A stretch of 64,000 nt of DNA from positions 62,001 through 126,000 of the forward strand of contig NZ_JAMZAW010000024.1 in assembly GCF_024158745.1 (NCBI RefSeq), written 5' to 3'. The translations under genes were made by a program, and so were the position numbers. A model generated the notes under the pieces. That model made no database searches. It worked only from the letters and a program-made list of their open reading frames with translations, and was not told the origin of the DNA. The DNA comes from Paenibacillus tyrphae (GTDB lineage Bacteria; Bacillota; Bacilli; Paenibacillales; NBRC-103111). Below are positions 1 through 8,881 of the stretch, one piece after another (the first letter of the stretch is position 1; each line of letters opens with the position of its first letter).

Positions 1-237
1 ATTCTGAACGTGGGCAAAGTGCTGGAGATCGGCTTTGAAAAAGTGTTTCTCATGTATAATCCCGCGGTGTACGAGACAGCGGACATTATCGGCACTTATG
101 TATACCGGGTCGGGCTCGTTCAAGGCAACTTCAGCTACGCCTCGGCCATCGACCTGTTCATGGGGGTCATCAGCCTGATCTTCATCTGCTCGGCGAATTA
201 CATCAGCCGCAAACTCAGCGAGCACAGCCTATGGTAG
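1..237 (+). CDS. ABC sugar transporter permease, LplB type (3' end only)
   Basis: The gene begins before the window; 78 residues and the stop codon remain. The text around FEKVFLMYNPAVYETADII, followed by a TYVYRVGL segment and one last hydrophobic helix, is typical of the C-terminus of LplB/YtcQ-family permeases of CUT1 carbohydrate importers. It would form half of the membrane channel with the next gene, whose start lies 11 bases past this stop. The lost part should hold the remaining helices and the EAA loop that contacts the ATPase. No ATPase gene is visible here; such importers often share the MsmK/MsmX ATPase encoded elsewhere (family knowledge). Confidence 0.88.
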   Translation: MLNVGKVLEIGFEKVFLMYNPAVYETADIIGTYVYRVGLVQGNFSYASAIDLFMGVISLIFICSANYISRKLSEHSLW

Positions 238-248
238 GAGGGGGAAGC

Positions 249-1112
249 ATGCGCAAATGGAGCTGGTTCGACGCGGTTAATATCGTGCTGCTGCTCGGGG
301 TGGCGGCGGCCACGCTGTATCCGTTCGTGTACATGGCGGCCGTATCGCTGAGCAAAGACATTTACGTGATGAAAAACGAAGTGTTCCTTTGGCCCAAAGG
401 GTTCAATCTCAACATGTACGCGGTCGTCTTCCGCGACAAGCAGATTTGGAGCGCGTACGGCAATACGATTTTGTACGTGACCTTGGGTACGGCCGTATCG
501 CTCGTCGTCACGTCCATGGGCGCCTACGCGCTGTCCCGCAAGGATATGGTGTTCCAACGGGGCTTTACGCTCATGATCGTGTTCACGATGTTTTTCAGCG
601 GCGGGATGATTCCGACGTTTCTCGTCGTCCGCGAGCTCGGACTCGTCGATACGATCTGGGCGATGGTGCTCCCGGGGGCGGTCAACACGTGGAACCTGAT
701 CATCATGCGGACGTTTTTCAGCGGTATGCCGAAGGAGCTTGAGGAGTCGGGCCGGATGGACGGTCTGACCGATATCGGCGTCTTCGTGCGGATCGTGCTG
801 CCGCTGTCCAAAGCGGTGTTCGCGACCATCGGCTTGTTCTACGCGGTGGCGCTGTGGAACAATTTTTACTTACCGCTGCTGTACCTGCGCCAGCCCGACT
901 TGTTCCCGCTGCAGGTGCTGCTGCGCAACCTGATTCTTGCGGGAGCGGTCAATTCCGGCGAAGTGACCAGCATTGGAGGTGATAACCTGATCGTCGAAGA
1001 TTCGCTCAAATTCGCCACTATCATGGTATCGACCGTACCGATTTTGCTCATCTATCCGTTCATCCAGAAGTATTTCGTCAAGGGCGTCATGATCGGGGCG
1101 GTAAAAGGGTAA
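249..1112 (+). CDS. ABC sugar transporter permease, LplC/YtcP type
   Basis: A 287-residue inner-membrane protein with about six hydrophobic helices. The EAA loop is visible near residues 165-190 as EESGRMDGLTD followed by FVRIVLP, the site that docks on the ATPase. The C-terminus FVKGVMIGAVKG is characteristic of this family. I chose ATG 249 over ATG 231 because the GGAGGGGG ribosome site at 236-243 lies between the two. It pairs with the upstream permease and the downstream binding lipoprotein to form one importer for an oligosaccharide or a modified sugar; the substrate cannot be read from the sequence. Confidence 0.92.
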   Translation: MRKWSWFDAVNIVLLLGVAAATLYPFVYMAAVSLSKDIYVMKNEVFLWPKGFNLNMYAVVFRDKQIWSAYGNTILYVTLGTAVSLVVTSMGAYALSRKDMVFQRGFTLMIVFTMFFSGGMIPTFLVVRELGLVDTIWAMVLPGAVNTWNLIIMRTFFSGMPKELEESGRMDGLTDIGVFVRIVLPLSKAVFATIGLFYAVALWNNFYLPLLYLRQPDLFPLQVLLRNLILAGAVNSGEVTSIGGDNLIVEDSLKFATIMVSTVPILLIYPFIQKYFVKGVMIGAVKG

Positions 1113-1199
1113 CGGCCATCGTGCGGCGAATGGTAAGGCCAAGAAAGCCCAAATAGCACGGCTGACATTATACGCACACAAAGGGGAGGAAGCTTTTCC

Positions 1200-2741
1200 A
1201 TGAAAAAAAGTGCGCTTCTCACGCTCGCTGCAATCCTTGCGATCACGGCCGCCGGCTGCAGCGGTTCGGAATCGGGCAAACCGCCGGCGGCGGACGCCGA
1301 AGGGGGCCAACAGCCACCCGGGAAAAAAACGTTCACCACACTGCTGGACAATAACGCGACATTCCCGTACAGCAAGGACTGGCCGATCTGGAAGATGATC
1401 GAGGAGAAGACGGGCGCCCGCCTGGAGGTGCAGCTGCCCTCCGGCAAATTGAGCGATTCGCTCAGCCTGGTCGTCGCCTCCGGGAATATGCCCGACCTTC
1501 TTTATATGCCGAACCGGAAGAAGGAATCGAACAAATACGGCCAGCAGGGCGCGCTTGTCAACATTTTGGATCATCTGGACGTCATGCCGAACCTCAAGAA
1601 ATGGATGGAGAAATACCCGGAGGAGGCAAAGGCAGCCGTGGCGGCGGACGGGAAGATGTACATGTTCCCGAACCAAGGCTTCGGGGAAACGAACCGGATG
1701 ATCTGGATGTACCGGGAGGACGTGTTCAAAAAGCACAATTTGACGCCGCCGAAAACGTACGACGAGCTGTACATGGTGCTCAAAAAGCTGAAGGAAGCGT
1801 ATCCGGACAGTTATCCGCTATCGTTCCGGTTCGGGCAAATTCCCGACGAGATGATGGCGCACTTCACGACTAATTTCCAGACCGGCGAAGATGTCTATTA
1901 CGATTTCGACGCCAAAGCGTGGAAATACGGCCCAACCGAAGACAACTACAAGAAAATGCTCGAAACGTTCCATCAATTCAACAAGGAAGGCCTGATCCAG
2001 CCTGATTTTCTGACGGTGCAGACGAAGCAGTGGCAGGACATGATGTCCACGAACAAGTCGTTTATTACGATCGACTACATCAGCCGGATCGACTTCTTCA
2101 ACAACGCGATGCGTAAGGAGAACCCGCAGTACAACCTGCAGTTTATGGCTCCGCCGGCGGGGATGGCAGGTGGCAAACAGTACAACCCGTATATGCATTT
2201 TCTGGAAGGCGGTCTGACCGTATCGTCCACCTCCAAGAGAGTGAAGGACGTCATGAAGTACATGGATTTCTTCTACAGCGAAGAAGGGCGTACGTTGGCC
2301 AGCTGGGGGAAGGAAGGCGAAACGTATGTGACGGACGGCGGCAAAAAGAAGTTCAAGCCGGAGTTCACCGACCTGACCGAAATGCGCAAGAAGACGGGGC
2401 TCGCCACGAGCGGTACGTACACGTGGATCGATTTCGACTCGCATCTGTCGCTGTTTACCCCCGATCTGCAAAAAGCGTATCAGGAGGCGCGGCAGTACGA
2501 TCCTCCGGCGATGCAGCCGAGACCGGCCTTCACGGAGAAAGAGCTGGAAACGCTGTCGGTGACGGGGGAAGCGGTCAAGAAATACCGAGAGGAAAGCTTC
2601 GCCAAGTTTGTGACCGGCTCCCGGAATTTGGCCGAGTGGGACAAATATGTGCAAGAGCTGAACGGGCTCGGGACGCAAAAGCTGGTCGATCTGTACAAGC
2701 AAGCATACCAGCGGCTCGATGCGGCTGCGCCCAAAAAATAA
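1200..2741 (+). CDS. Extracellular solute-binding lipoprotein of the sugar ABC transporter
   Basis: A 513-residue LplA-like (family 1 type) substrate-binding protein. The signal peptide ends in TAAGC, so Cys20 should be lipidated and the protein anchored on the outer face of the membrane; the residue at -3 is Ala, slightly unusual for a lipobox. A Ser/Gly/Pro-rich linker follows, then the two-lobed binding domain (for example GNMPDLLYMPNRKK near residue 97). The start has a strong AAAGGGGAGGAAG site. The 87-base gap after the permease contains no terminator, so it is probably co-transcribed with the permeases. Such proteins in Paenibacillus usually bind plant oligosaccharides, but the ligand is unknown. 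Confidence 0.92.
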   Translation: MKKSALLTLAAILAITAAGCSGSESGKPPAADAEGGQQPPGKKTFTTLLDNNATFPYSKDWPIWKMIEEKTGARLEVQLPSGKLSDSLSLVVASGNMPDLLYMPNRKKESNKYGQQGALVNILDHLDVMPNLKKWMEKYPEEAKAAVAADGKMYMFPNQGFGETNRMIWMYREDVFKKHNLTPPKTYDELYMVLKKLKEAYPDSYPLSFRFGQIPDEMMAHFTTNFQTGEDVYYDFDAKAWKYGPTEDNYKKMLETFHQFNKEGLIQPDFLTVQTKQWQDMMSTNKSFITIDYISRIDFFNNAMRKENPQYNLQFMAPPAGMAGGKQYNPYMHFLEGGLTVSSTSKRVKDVMKYMDFFYSEEGRTLASWGKEGETYVTDGGKKKFKPEFTDLTEMRKKTGLATSGTYTWIDFDSHLSLFTPDLQKAYQEARQYDPPAMQPRPAFTEKELETLSVTGEAVKKYREESFAKFVTGSRNLAEWDKYVQELNGLGTQKLVDLYKQAYQRLDAAAPKK

Positions 2742-2769
2742 TTCGCTTTAAACGATGGAGGAGAATCCG

Positions 2770-3795
2770 ATGAAACGCAATATTCGATTTGCTCTGGTCG
2801 GCACGGGCGTTATCGCCGTGAATCACGCGAAAGCGATTGCCGCGCATCCCGAAGCGGAGCTTGTCGCGATCGCCGAGAAGGATGCCGACCGCGGCAGGGC
2901 GTTCGCCGCCGAACACGGCATCGGTCAAGTGTTCGGCGATTACGAGCGGATGCTGAAGCAGGACGACATCGACGTCATCTGCGTCTGCGTGCCGAGCGGA
3001 CTGCATGGCGACGTGACGATTGCGGCTGCGCAGGCGGGCAAGCACGTGCTCTGCGAGAAGCCGCTCGAAATCCGGCGGGAGAAAATGGACGAGATGATCG
3101 CTGCGTGCCGCAAGCACGGCGTCAAATTGGGTACCGTCTTCCAGAAGCGGACGACGCAGCAGGCGGCCATCGTCGGGCGGGCGATCCGCGAAGGCAAGCT
3201 CGGCAAGCTGGTGCTCGGCGACGTGTACATGAAATATTACCGCAGCCCCGAATATTACCGCAGCGCAGATTGGCGGGGCACCTGGGCGGTCGACGGCGGA
3301 GGCGCGCTGATGAACCAGGGGGTGCACGGCATCGACCTGCTGCTCTCGCTGATGGGCGATGTCGAATCCGTATTCGCCTACGCCGCTCCGCTGGTGCGCG
3401 ATATCGAAGTGGAAGATACGGCGGTCGCCACGGTCAAATATAAAAACGGCGCGTTCGGCGTCATTCAAGGCACGACGTCTGTCTATCCGGGCACGGAGAT
3501 GCGGGCAGAAATTCACGGCGAGCTGGGCTCGATCGTTTTTGCTGACAGCGGGTTTAAAGTATGGAAATTCGCTGGAAGCGATGAGGAAGCGCCGCAGACG
3601 GCAGGCCAAGCGGAAGGCAGCAGCGATCCGAGAGCGATTTCCGGCGACGGCCACTATATTCTCGTAGACGACATGATCGGCGCGATCCAGGAAGACCGCG
3701 ATCCGCTTATTCCGGGCGAGGAGGGCCGCAAGGCGGTCGACCTGATCTTGGCGATCTATGAATCTGCACGAACAAGGCAGGAAGTAAAGCTGTAG
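2770..3795 (+). CDS. Gfo/Idh/MocA-family oxidoreductase (first of two)
   Basis: A 341-residue NAD(P)-dependent sugar or polyol dehydrogenase. The Rossmann fold opens with GTGVIAVNHAKAI near residue 12, and the family CEKPLE motif (catalytic Lys) lies near residue 98. The C-terminal beta-sheet half follows, with a DGGGALMNQGVHGIDLL stretch typical of the substrate side. I chose ATG 2770 because the upstream in-frame ATG 2755 is part of the ribosome site GGAGGAG. It lies 28 bases after the binding protein, in the same operon. The family oxidises or epimerises sugars and inositols; the exact substrate is not deducible. Confidence 0.9.
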   Translation: MKRNIRFALVGTGVIAVNHAKAIAAHPEAELVAIAEKDADRGRAFAAEHGIGQVFGDYERMLKQDDIDVICVCVPSGLHGDVTIAAAQAGKHVLCEKPLEIRREKMDEMIAACRKHGVKLGTVFQKRTTQQAAIVGRAIREGKLGKLVLGDVYMKYYRSPEYYRSADWRGTWAVDGGGALMNQGVHGIDLLLSLMGDVESVFAYAAPLVRDIEVEDTAVATVKYKNGAFGVIQGTTSVYPGTEMRAEIHGELGSIVFADSGFKVWKFAGSDEEAPQTAGQAEGSSDPRAISGDGHYILVDDMIGAIQEDRDPLIPGEEGRKAVDLILAIYESARTRQEVKL

Positions 3796-3852
3796 CTTTT
3801 CGTTTCTTTTGTTTCGGGAAGGCCACTTCACATATAGGAGCTGGTGATCGGG

Positions 3853-6800
3853 ATGTGGAAACGTCGTATTCGCTTGCATTTTACGGTTTGGCTGCTGCTC
3901 TTGGGGCTGTGTTCCGTCTTCGGTGCGCCGGGGGGTGTCCCCCGGGCGCTTGCGGCAGCGGTCGTCACCATCGACTCGCCTGCCGACGGCACGCCGGTCG
4001 GCTCGGGGACGATACGGATTTCAGGCACGTATCAGGACGTATACGATCTTATTCTGTTGATTGACGGAAAAAGGCAGGCCGAGGTCCGCAAGGAAGACCC
4101 GGACGGGGACAACAGCGGCAGCTGGTATTACGATCTGGATACGTCGGCGTTTAACGGTCCGGTTCGGATCATCGCCAAAGGGCTGGATGTTACGACACGC
4201 TATGGCGTTTGGAGCCGGACGCTTACGCTGCAAGCGAACAATCCAAACCGGACCGCTCCGCTTGTCCGGATCGTCAATCCGCAGGAAGGGCAGCCGCTGA
4301 CGGGAACGGTGCCTGTCCAAATATCCGTAGATTCTCCAAACGCGGTGCAGCATGTCTATGTCCGCATGAACGGTGGACCTTGGGAGGCGGCGGAGCGCAA
4401 TGGGGACCATTATCAATACTTGTGGCAGACGCAGGGCATCGGCGACCGGACGAGCAGCATCGAAGCCAAGGCGGTAGACGACCGCGGCAATACGGGCTTC
4501 AGCACGACGACTTATGCACAGGTGGGCGCAGGGACGCACGAGCCGGTCACGGTGGAAAAGCAGGATCGCGCCATGTGGATCTGGGAGCCGGCTTCGTACA
4601 ATCTGCTGCTGAATCCGGGCTCACGCACCGTGCTCGACGCGATGGCGAAGGATACGGCGACGTTCGGCTCCGATCCGGTAACCGTATTTTATTTCGCCGT
4701 AGGTTCTTATGGAGGGATCGATATTCTGGAGGATAATCGGGAGGCGGTCCGTGATTTTCTGACTTGGGCGCATGCCCGAGGGTACCAGGTGTTCGCCTGC
4801 ATCGCAGGAGGCACGTCGCCGCCGTATATGGGCGCGTATACCGAATATCATCCGCTGGCGCTGCGCCAGCTGGAGAAGATCATCAATTATAACATCGCTT
4901 CCCCGGCAGGTGCGCGCTTCGATGGCGTGAACGTCGACATCGAGCCGTACATCTCGCCGGATTTCAAAGCGCAGTATCCTTCGCTTCAGAAGCAGTATTT
5001 GGACCTGTCGCAAAAGATGGCGGACCGGCGCAATGCCGCGGGAATCGATCTGCCGATCGGTCCGGCCATACCGAAGTGGTACGACTCGTCGAACGAGTCC
5101 AGGAACATCGAATGGAACGGCGCAACGAAATGGCTGTCCGAGCATATTCAGGACATTTCCGATTATATCTCGATCATGGATTACCGCGATACGGCCGACG
5201 GGACGGCAGGCATCATTGCAGGCGCAGAAGGCGAAATTGCCTACGCAGCGAAAATTCGCAAGCCGAACTCCGTCGTGATTGGCGTCGAGACGCTCGATAT
5301 CGCCAATAGCGGCGATCCGGAGACGATCACGTTCCGTGAGGAAGGCCGGACGGCGATGGAAGCGGAGCTCGACAAAGTGTATGCGGCGTTCGAAAACAAG
5401 CCGGGCTTTGGCGGCATCGCGATGCACCATTATGATTCGCTGCGTGCCCTGCCGTCGCACTGGGGGCCGGGAGCCGTGTTCTGGCAGCCACCGGCCGATA
5501 CGGAGCCGCCGTCCGCCGTCTCCCGCAATCCTGTGGCGACCGCAACGGACTACAGCACCGTTCAACTATCCTACGGGATGGCGTTCGACAATACCGAGGT
5601 GGACAAATACGTCGTTTACCGGAGCACACAGCCGGGCTTTACAGCCGGAGCCGCGACCGCGGTCGGCACCGCAAGAAGCTTATCCTTCAAAGATACCGGG
5701 CTGCTGCCGAATACGACGTACTATTACAAAGTCGCCGCTATGGATGTCCGGGGCAACGTCGGCCCGGCTTCCGTGGAGACGCAGGCGACGACCGGAACGA
5801 CGGCGCTTAAGCCAATGATCGTCTCGGGGCTACAGGTCGTCCGCAGCGGGAACAGCGAGAGCGCAGCGCTGCAAGTCGTCGACAAGGCGACGGGACAGCC
5901 TGTGACGGCGGAAGTGTACGGCCGCTTCACCTATGCTGGCGGCAAGTATACGGGCGGCCTAGCGTCCGGCGGCGCCATCACGCTTGCTTCCGAAGCGCTG
6001 CCGCCGGGCGAGCAGGCCGGATTCGAGCCGCGCCGCATCACGGCGGCCGGCTACTATTGGGCGCAAGCGTATGATGCGCCGCATACGGCGGCGCTGTACC
6101 CGCGGGTCCGCCTGCAGGCTCTAAGCCTCAGCGCGGGCGTGCTGGAGCCAGCCTTTACACCGGATCGGCTCCAATATACCGTCTCGGTGTCTGCCGATAC
6201 GTATCGTCTTGCCGTGACGGCCCGCCCGGAGGCGGCGAACGGCGCAGTATTCGTGAACGGAGTGCCGGTGACTCCGGGGGTTCCCGCAGAGGTGGCTTTA
6301 CAGCCGGGCGCGAATCGCATCACGGTCCGGACCGCCGGACCTGACGGAACGACGGACAGCTATACGATAATCATCAACCGCGCCGCAACCGGCAGCAACA
6401 TGTTACGTCCGGTTGCCGACGCTTACGTCTTCGAGAACGCTCCGACTGAAAATTACGGGTCCGCCGAGCTGTTGGATATCATCGATGCCCCGAGGGCGGC
6501 TGGGGGAGGCGACAGGTTGGCGCTGATGAAATTCAATTTCGGGGCGTACCCGGAGCCTGTGCATTCCGCCAAGCTGTATGTGTACGTTCATGCGGCCTCG
6601 GCTGTTGCCGTGCCGATCGCGGTACAGGGGCTGATAACAACGGACAGCTGGAGCGAGGAGACGGTGAATTGGAACAATCGTCCGGGCGGTACGGCGGTAA
6701 GCATAGGCACATTGCAGGTCGCGCAAAGCGGCTGGTATTACATCGATGTCACCTCGTTCCTTCAGAGCCGGACGGACGGGATAGCGACATTCCGCTTGGC

Positions 6801-6885
6801 GGACACCAGTACGAAGAACTCGTTGGTACAGCTTCACTCGAAAGAGCATACGGAGCATCAGCCGTACGTGATTATTAATCCTTAA
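3853..6885 (+). CDS. Large secreted TIM-barrel protein with Ig, FN3, cadherin-like and CBM96-like domains
   Basis: About 1010 residues. It has a signal peptide with cleavage near RALA-AA. Two Ig-like modules follow (about 37-225), then a TIM-barrel-like core (about 240-560) with the acidic motif FDGVNVDIEPY near residue 355 and later YISIMDYRD. After that come a fibronectin III module, an unassigned sandwich, a cadherin-like beta-sandwich and a C-terminal CBM96/DNRLRE-type domain (about 855-1010). The D-x-E pattern recalls GH18-like hydrolases, but I cannot place it in a known family. The start is uncertain: GTG 3844 sits only 3 bases after AGGAG, ATG 3853 sits 12 after. Its position in the sugar operon suggests it degrades the polymer whose products are imported. 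Confidence 0.75.
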   Translation: MWKRRIRLHFTVWLLLLGLCSVFGAPGGVPRALAAAVVTIDSPADGTPVGSGTIRISGTYQDVYDLILLIDGKRQAEVRKEDPDGDNSGSWYYDLDTSAFNGPVRIIAKGLDVTTRYGVWSRTLTLQANNPNRTAPLVRIVNPQEGQPLTGTVPVQISVDSPNAVQHVYVRMNGGPWEAAERNGDHYQYLWQTQGIGDRTSSIEAKAVDDRGNTGFSTTTYAQVGAGTHEPVTVEKQDRAMWIWEPASYNLLLNPGSRTVLDAMAKDTATFGSDPVTVFYFAVGSYGGIDILEDNREAVRDFLTWAHARGYQVFACIAGGTSPPYMGAYTEYHPLALRQLEKIINYNIASPAGARFDGVNVDIEPYISPDFKAQYPSLQKQYLDLSQKMADRRNAAGIDLPIGPAIPKWYDSSNESRNIEWNGATKWLSEHIQDISDYISIMDYRDTADGTAGIIAGAEGEIAYAAKIRKPNSVVIGVETLDIANSGDPETITFREEGRTAMEAELDKVYAAFENKPGFGGIAMHHYDSLRALPSHWGPGAVFWQPPADTEPPSAVSRNPVATATDYSTVQLSYGMAFDNTEVDKYVVYRSTQPGFTAGAATAVGTARSLSFKDTGLLPNTTYYYKVAAMDVRGNVGPASVETQATTGTTALKPMIVSGLQVVRSGNSESAALQVVDKATGQPVTAEVYGRFTYAGGKYTGGLASGGAITLASEALPPGEQAGFEPRRITAAGYYWAQAYDAPHTAALYPRVRLQALSLSAGVLEPAFTPDRLQYTVSVSADTYRLAVTARPEAANGAVFVNGVPVTPGVPAEVALQPGANRITVRTAGPDGTTDSYTIIINRAATGSNMLRPVADAYVFENAPTENYGSAELLDIIDAPRAAGGGDRLALMKFNFGAYPEPVHSAKLYVYVHAASAVAVPIAVQGLITTDSWSEETVNWNNRPGGTAVSIGTLQVAQSGWYYIDVTSFLQSRTDGIATFRLADTSTKNSLVQLHSKEHTEHQPYVIINP

Positions 6886-6949
6886 CCCATATCGCGCAAG
6901 GCTCGGACTTTTATGTGCAAGCAAGCCCAAGAACAGGAGGCATCTGCAA

Positions 6950-7942
6950 ATGAACTCTGTACTTCGCATTGGCATGATCGGCTTGGATACGTCGCATGCC
7001 GTCGATTTTACGGAATTGCTGAACGACCCGAATCATCAGCATCACGTCCCCGGAGCCCGGGTAACGGTGGCGTTTCCGGGCGGCTCGCCCGATTTCGAGC
7101 TGAGCGCTGGCCGGGTGGAAGGCTTCACGGAGACGCTGCGGAGCAAACACGGCGTGGATATCGTGGATACGCCGGAATTGGTCGCGGAACGCTGTGACGC
7201 AATTCTGCTCGAATCCGTGGACGGGCGGGTGCACCTGGAGCAGTTTCGCCGCATTGCGCCTTACGGCAAGCCCGTGTTTATCGACAAGCCGTTAGCGGTT
7301 AGCTCGCGGGATGCCGAAGAAATCGCGCGCGTTGCCGAGCAGCACGGCGTCGAGGTCATGAGCTGCTCCGCCGTCCGCTTCGCGCAAACGTTGACGGAGG
7401 CGGTCGCTTCGGAGGAGGGCGGCGCCATCATCGGCGCGGACTGCTACGGTCCGATGGACCTGCAGCCGACACAGCCGGGGCTGTTCTGGTATGGCGTGCA
7501 TACGGCCGACATGCTGTATGCCGCCATGGGGACCGGCTGCATCCGGGTACAGGCGCATACGAACGATGTCCACGATCTCATCGTCGGCACCTGGGCGGAC
7601 GGCCGTATTGGCACGATCCGCGGGAACCGCCGGGGCAACCGGAGGTTCGGCGCATGGGTGCACCGCGAGAAGCAGACGTTGTACGCTGACGTCTACGCGT
7701 CTGACAAGCCGTACTATGCGCTGCTGCTCGAAAGCATCGTCGGCTGGTTTGCCGGCGGCCGTCCGGCGGTCGATCTGCGCGAGACGCTGGAGGTCGTCCG
7801 CTTCATGGAAGCCGCCAACGAAAGCCGCGTCACGGGACAACCGGTACACTCGGCGTTTCACCGGCATTCGGTCAGGCGGCCGCTGCCCGGGAAGGGGGGA
7901 GTCCATCATGACATGGCCGTTTCAGTTGGCTGTGCTGACTGA
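6950..7942 (+). CDS. Gfo/Idh/MocA-family oxidoreductase (second of two)
   Basis: A 330-residue Rossmann dehydrogenase, different from the first copy. It starts with RIGMIGLDTSHAVDF; the usual EKP motif is replaced by IDKPLAVS near residue 107, which still keeps the Lys. An AGGAGG site precedes ATG 6950. The last 35 bases overlap the next gene, so the two are translationally coupled. Because the opening glycine motif (GMIGLDTSH) lacks the classic GxGxxG, it may bind the cofactor in a modified way. It probably acts on the same imported sugar as its neighbours, as an oxidation or re-reduction step. Confidence 0.85.
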   Translation: MNSVLRIGMIGLDTSHAVDFTELLNDPNHQHHVPGARVTVAFPGGSPDFELSAGRVEGFTETLRSKHGVDIVDTPELVAERCDAILLESVDGRVHLEQFRRIAPYGKPVFIDKPLAVSSRDAEEIARVAEQHGVEVMSCSAVRFAQTLTEAVASEEGGAIIGADCYGPMDLQPTQPGLFWYGVHTADMLYAAMGTGCIRVQAHTNDVHDLIVGTWADGRIGTIRGNRRGNRRFGAWVHREKQTLYADVYASDKPYYALLLESIVGWFAGGRPAVDLRETLEVVRFMEAANESRVTGQPVHSAFHRHSVRRPLPGKGGVHHDMAVSVGCAD

Positions 7943-8801
7943 CGAGGTGTCGCAGGATATGGAGGCGGTGATCCGCTTTTGCCGCGACTATAAGCTGGAA
8001 GCCGTCGAGCTGCGCTCCGTCGACGATCAGCCGCTCTACAAGCTATCGGACGAGCGGATCGACGCGCTTGCAGCACGGCTGCAGGAGGCGGGCCTGACCG
8101 TATGCGGCTTGTCTTCGCCGGTGTTCAAATGCGAACTGGACGACGAGGCGCAAATCGAAGAGCATATCGGCATTCTGAAACGATATGCGGAACTGGCCCG
8201 CCGCTTCGGCTGCCGTTATGTCCGGGGCTTCAGCTTCTGGGCGCACGGCCCGTTCGATGAAGCGCTCCCGCGTATCGCGGAGCGGCTGCGAGGAATTGCC
8301 GGGATAATGGAAGTGGCAGGGCTTGTCTACGCGCTCGAATTCGACCCCGCCGTCTATGCGACGAACGGCGCCAAAGTACGTCGGCTGCTGGATGCTGTGG
8401 CCTCCCCGCACCTTCGGGCGCTGTACGATCCGGGGAACGACTTATGGGACCCGGACGGTGAAGTGCCTTATCCGGACGGCTACGAGCATTTGCACGGGCA
8501 GATCTGCCATATTCATTTGAAGGATGCCGTACGGACGGCGGACGGCGTGCAAGGCGTTGCGATCGGGGAGGGCGAGGTGGATTACCGGGCGCTGCTGCAG
8601 CGCCTGCTGGCGGACGGCTACAACGGCTATCTGGTCGTCGAGACGCATTACCGCTTGCGCTCGCAACTTACGGAGGAGCAGCTCAAGCGGCCTTCCGGCA
8701 GCGCCTTCTCGGAAGGCGGAGAAGAAGCGTCGCGGGAGTGCATGGACAGCTTGATCCGCTTAATGGAGAGCATTCGAACGGCTGCGGAGCAGCGGAGATG
8801 A
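7908..8801 (+). CDS. Sugar phosphate isomerase/epimerase-type TIM barrel (AP_endonuc_2 family)
   Basis: A 297-residue TIM barrel. Recognisable pieces are the opening LAVLTDEVSQDMEAVIRFC, the central ALEFDPAVYATNG, LYDPGNDLWDPDG and HIHLKDAVR, and the late YLVVETHYR. These supply the Glu, Asp, His and Glu metal ligands usual for the xylose-isomerase-like superfamily. ATG 7908 follows GGGGGGAG and overlaps the preceding dehydrogenase by 35 bases. Members isomerise or epimerise sugars, or cleave 3-keto-glycosides, so a two-dehydrogenase plus TIM-barrel set fits an oxidative sugar pathway. It is the last gene of the operon; a terminator follows at once. Confidence 0.85.
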   Translation: MTWPFQLAVLTDEVSQDMEAVIRFCRDYKLEAVELRSVDDQPLYKLSDERIDALAARLQEAGLTVCGLSSPVFKCELDDEAQIEEHIGILKRYAELARRFGCRYVRGFSFWAHGPFDEALPRIAERLRGIAGIMEVAGLVYALEFDPAVYATNGAKVRRLLDAVASPHLRALYDPGNDLWDPDGEVPYPDGYEHLHGQICHIHLKDAVRTADGVQGVAIGEGEVDYRALLQRLLADGYNGYLVVETHYRLRSQLTEEQLKRPSGSAFSEGGEEASRECMDSLIRLMESIRTAAEQRR

Positions 8802-8819
8802 TAGCACGCATTACAAAAA

Positions 8820-8852
8820 GGAGGCATCGGGTTATCGATGCCTCCCTATTTC
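8820..8852 (+). terminator. Rho-independent terminator of the sugar operon
   Basis: A perfect 10-bp stem, GGAGGCATCG with CGATGCCTCC, and a 6-base loop. The T-run after it is weak (CTATTTCT). The 3' ends of the isomerase and of the radical SAM gene converge here. Confidence 0.75.
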
Positions 8853-8881
8853 TGCACGCTTCCATAATGGACTCGTGCTTC

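Noticed and set aside
2575..3879. A 434-codon minus-strand frame opposite the first dehydrogenase
   Set aside because: It spans three plus-strand features and shows no recognisable domain.
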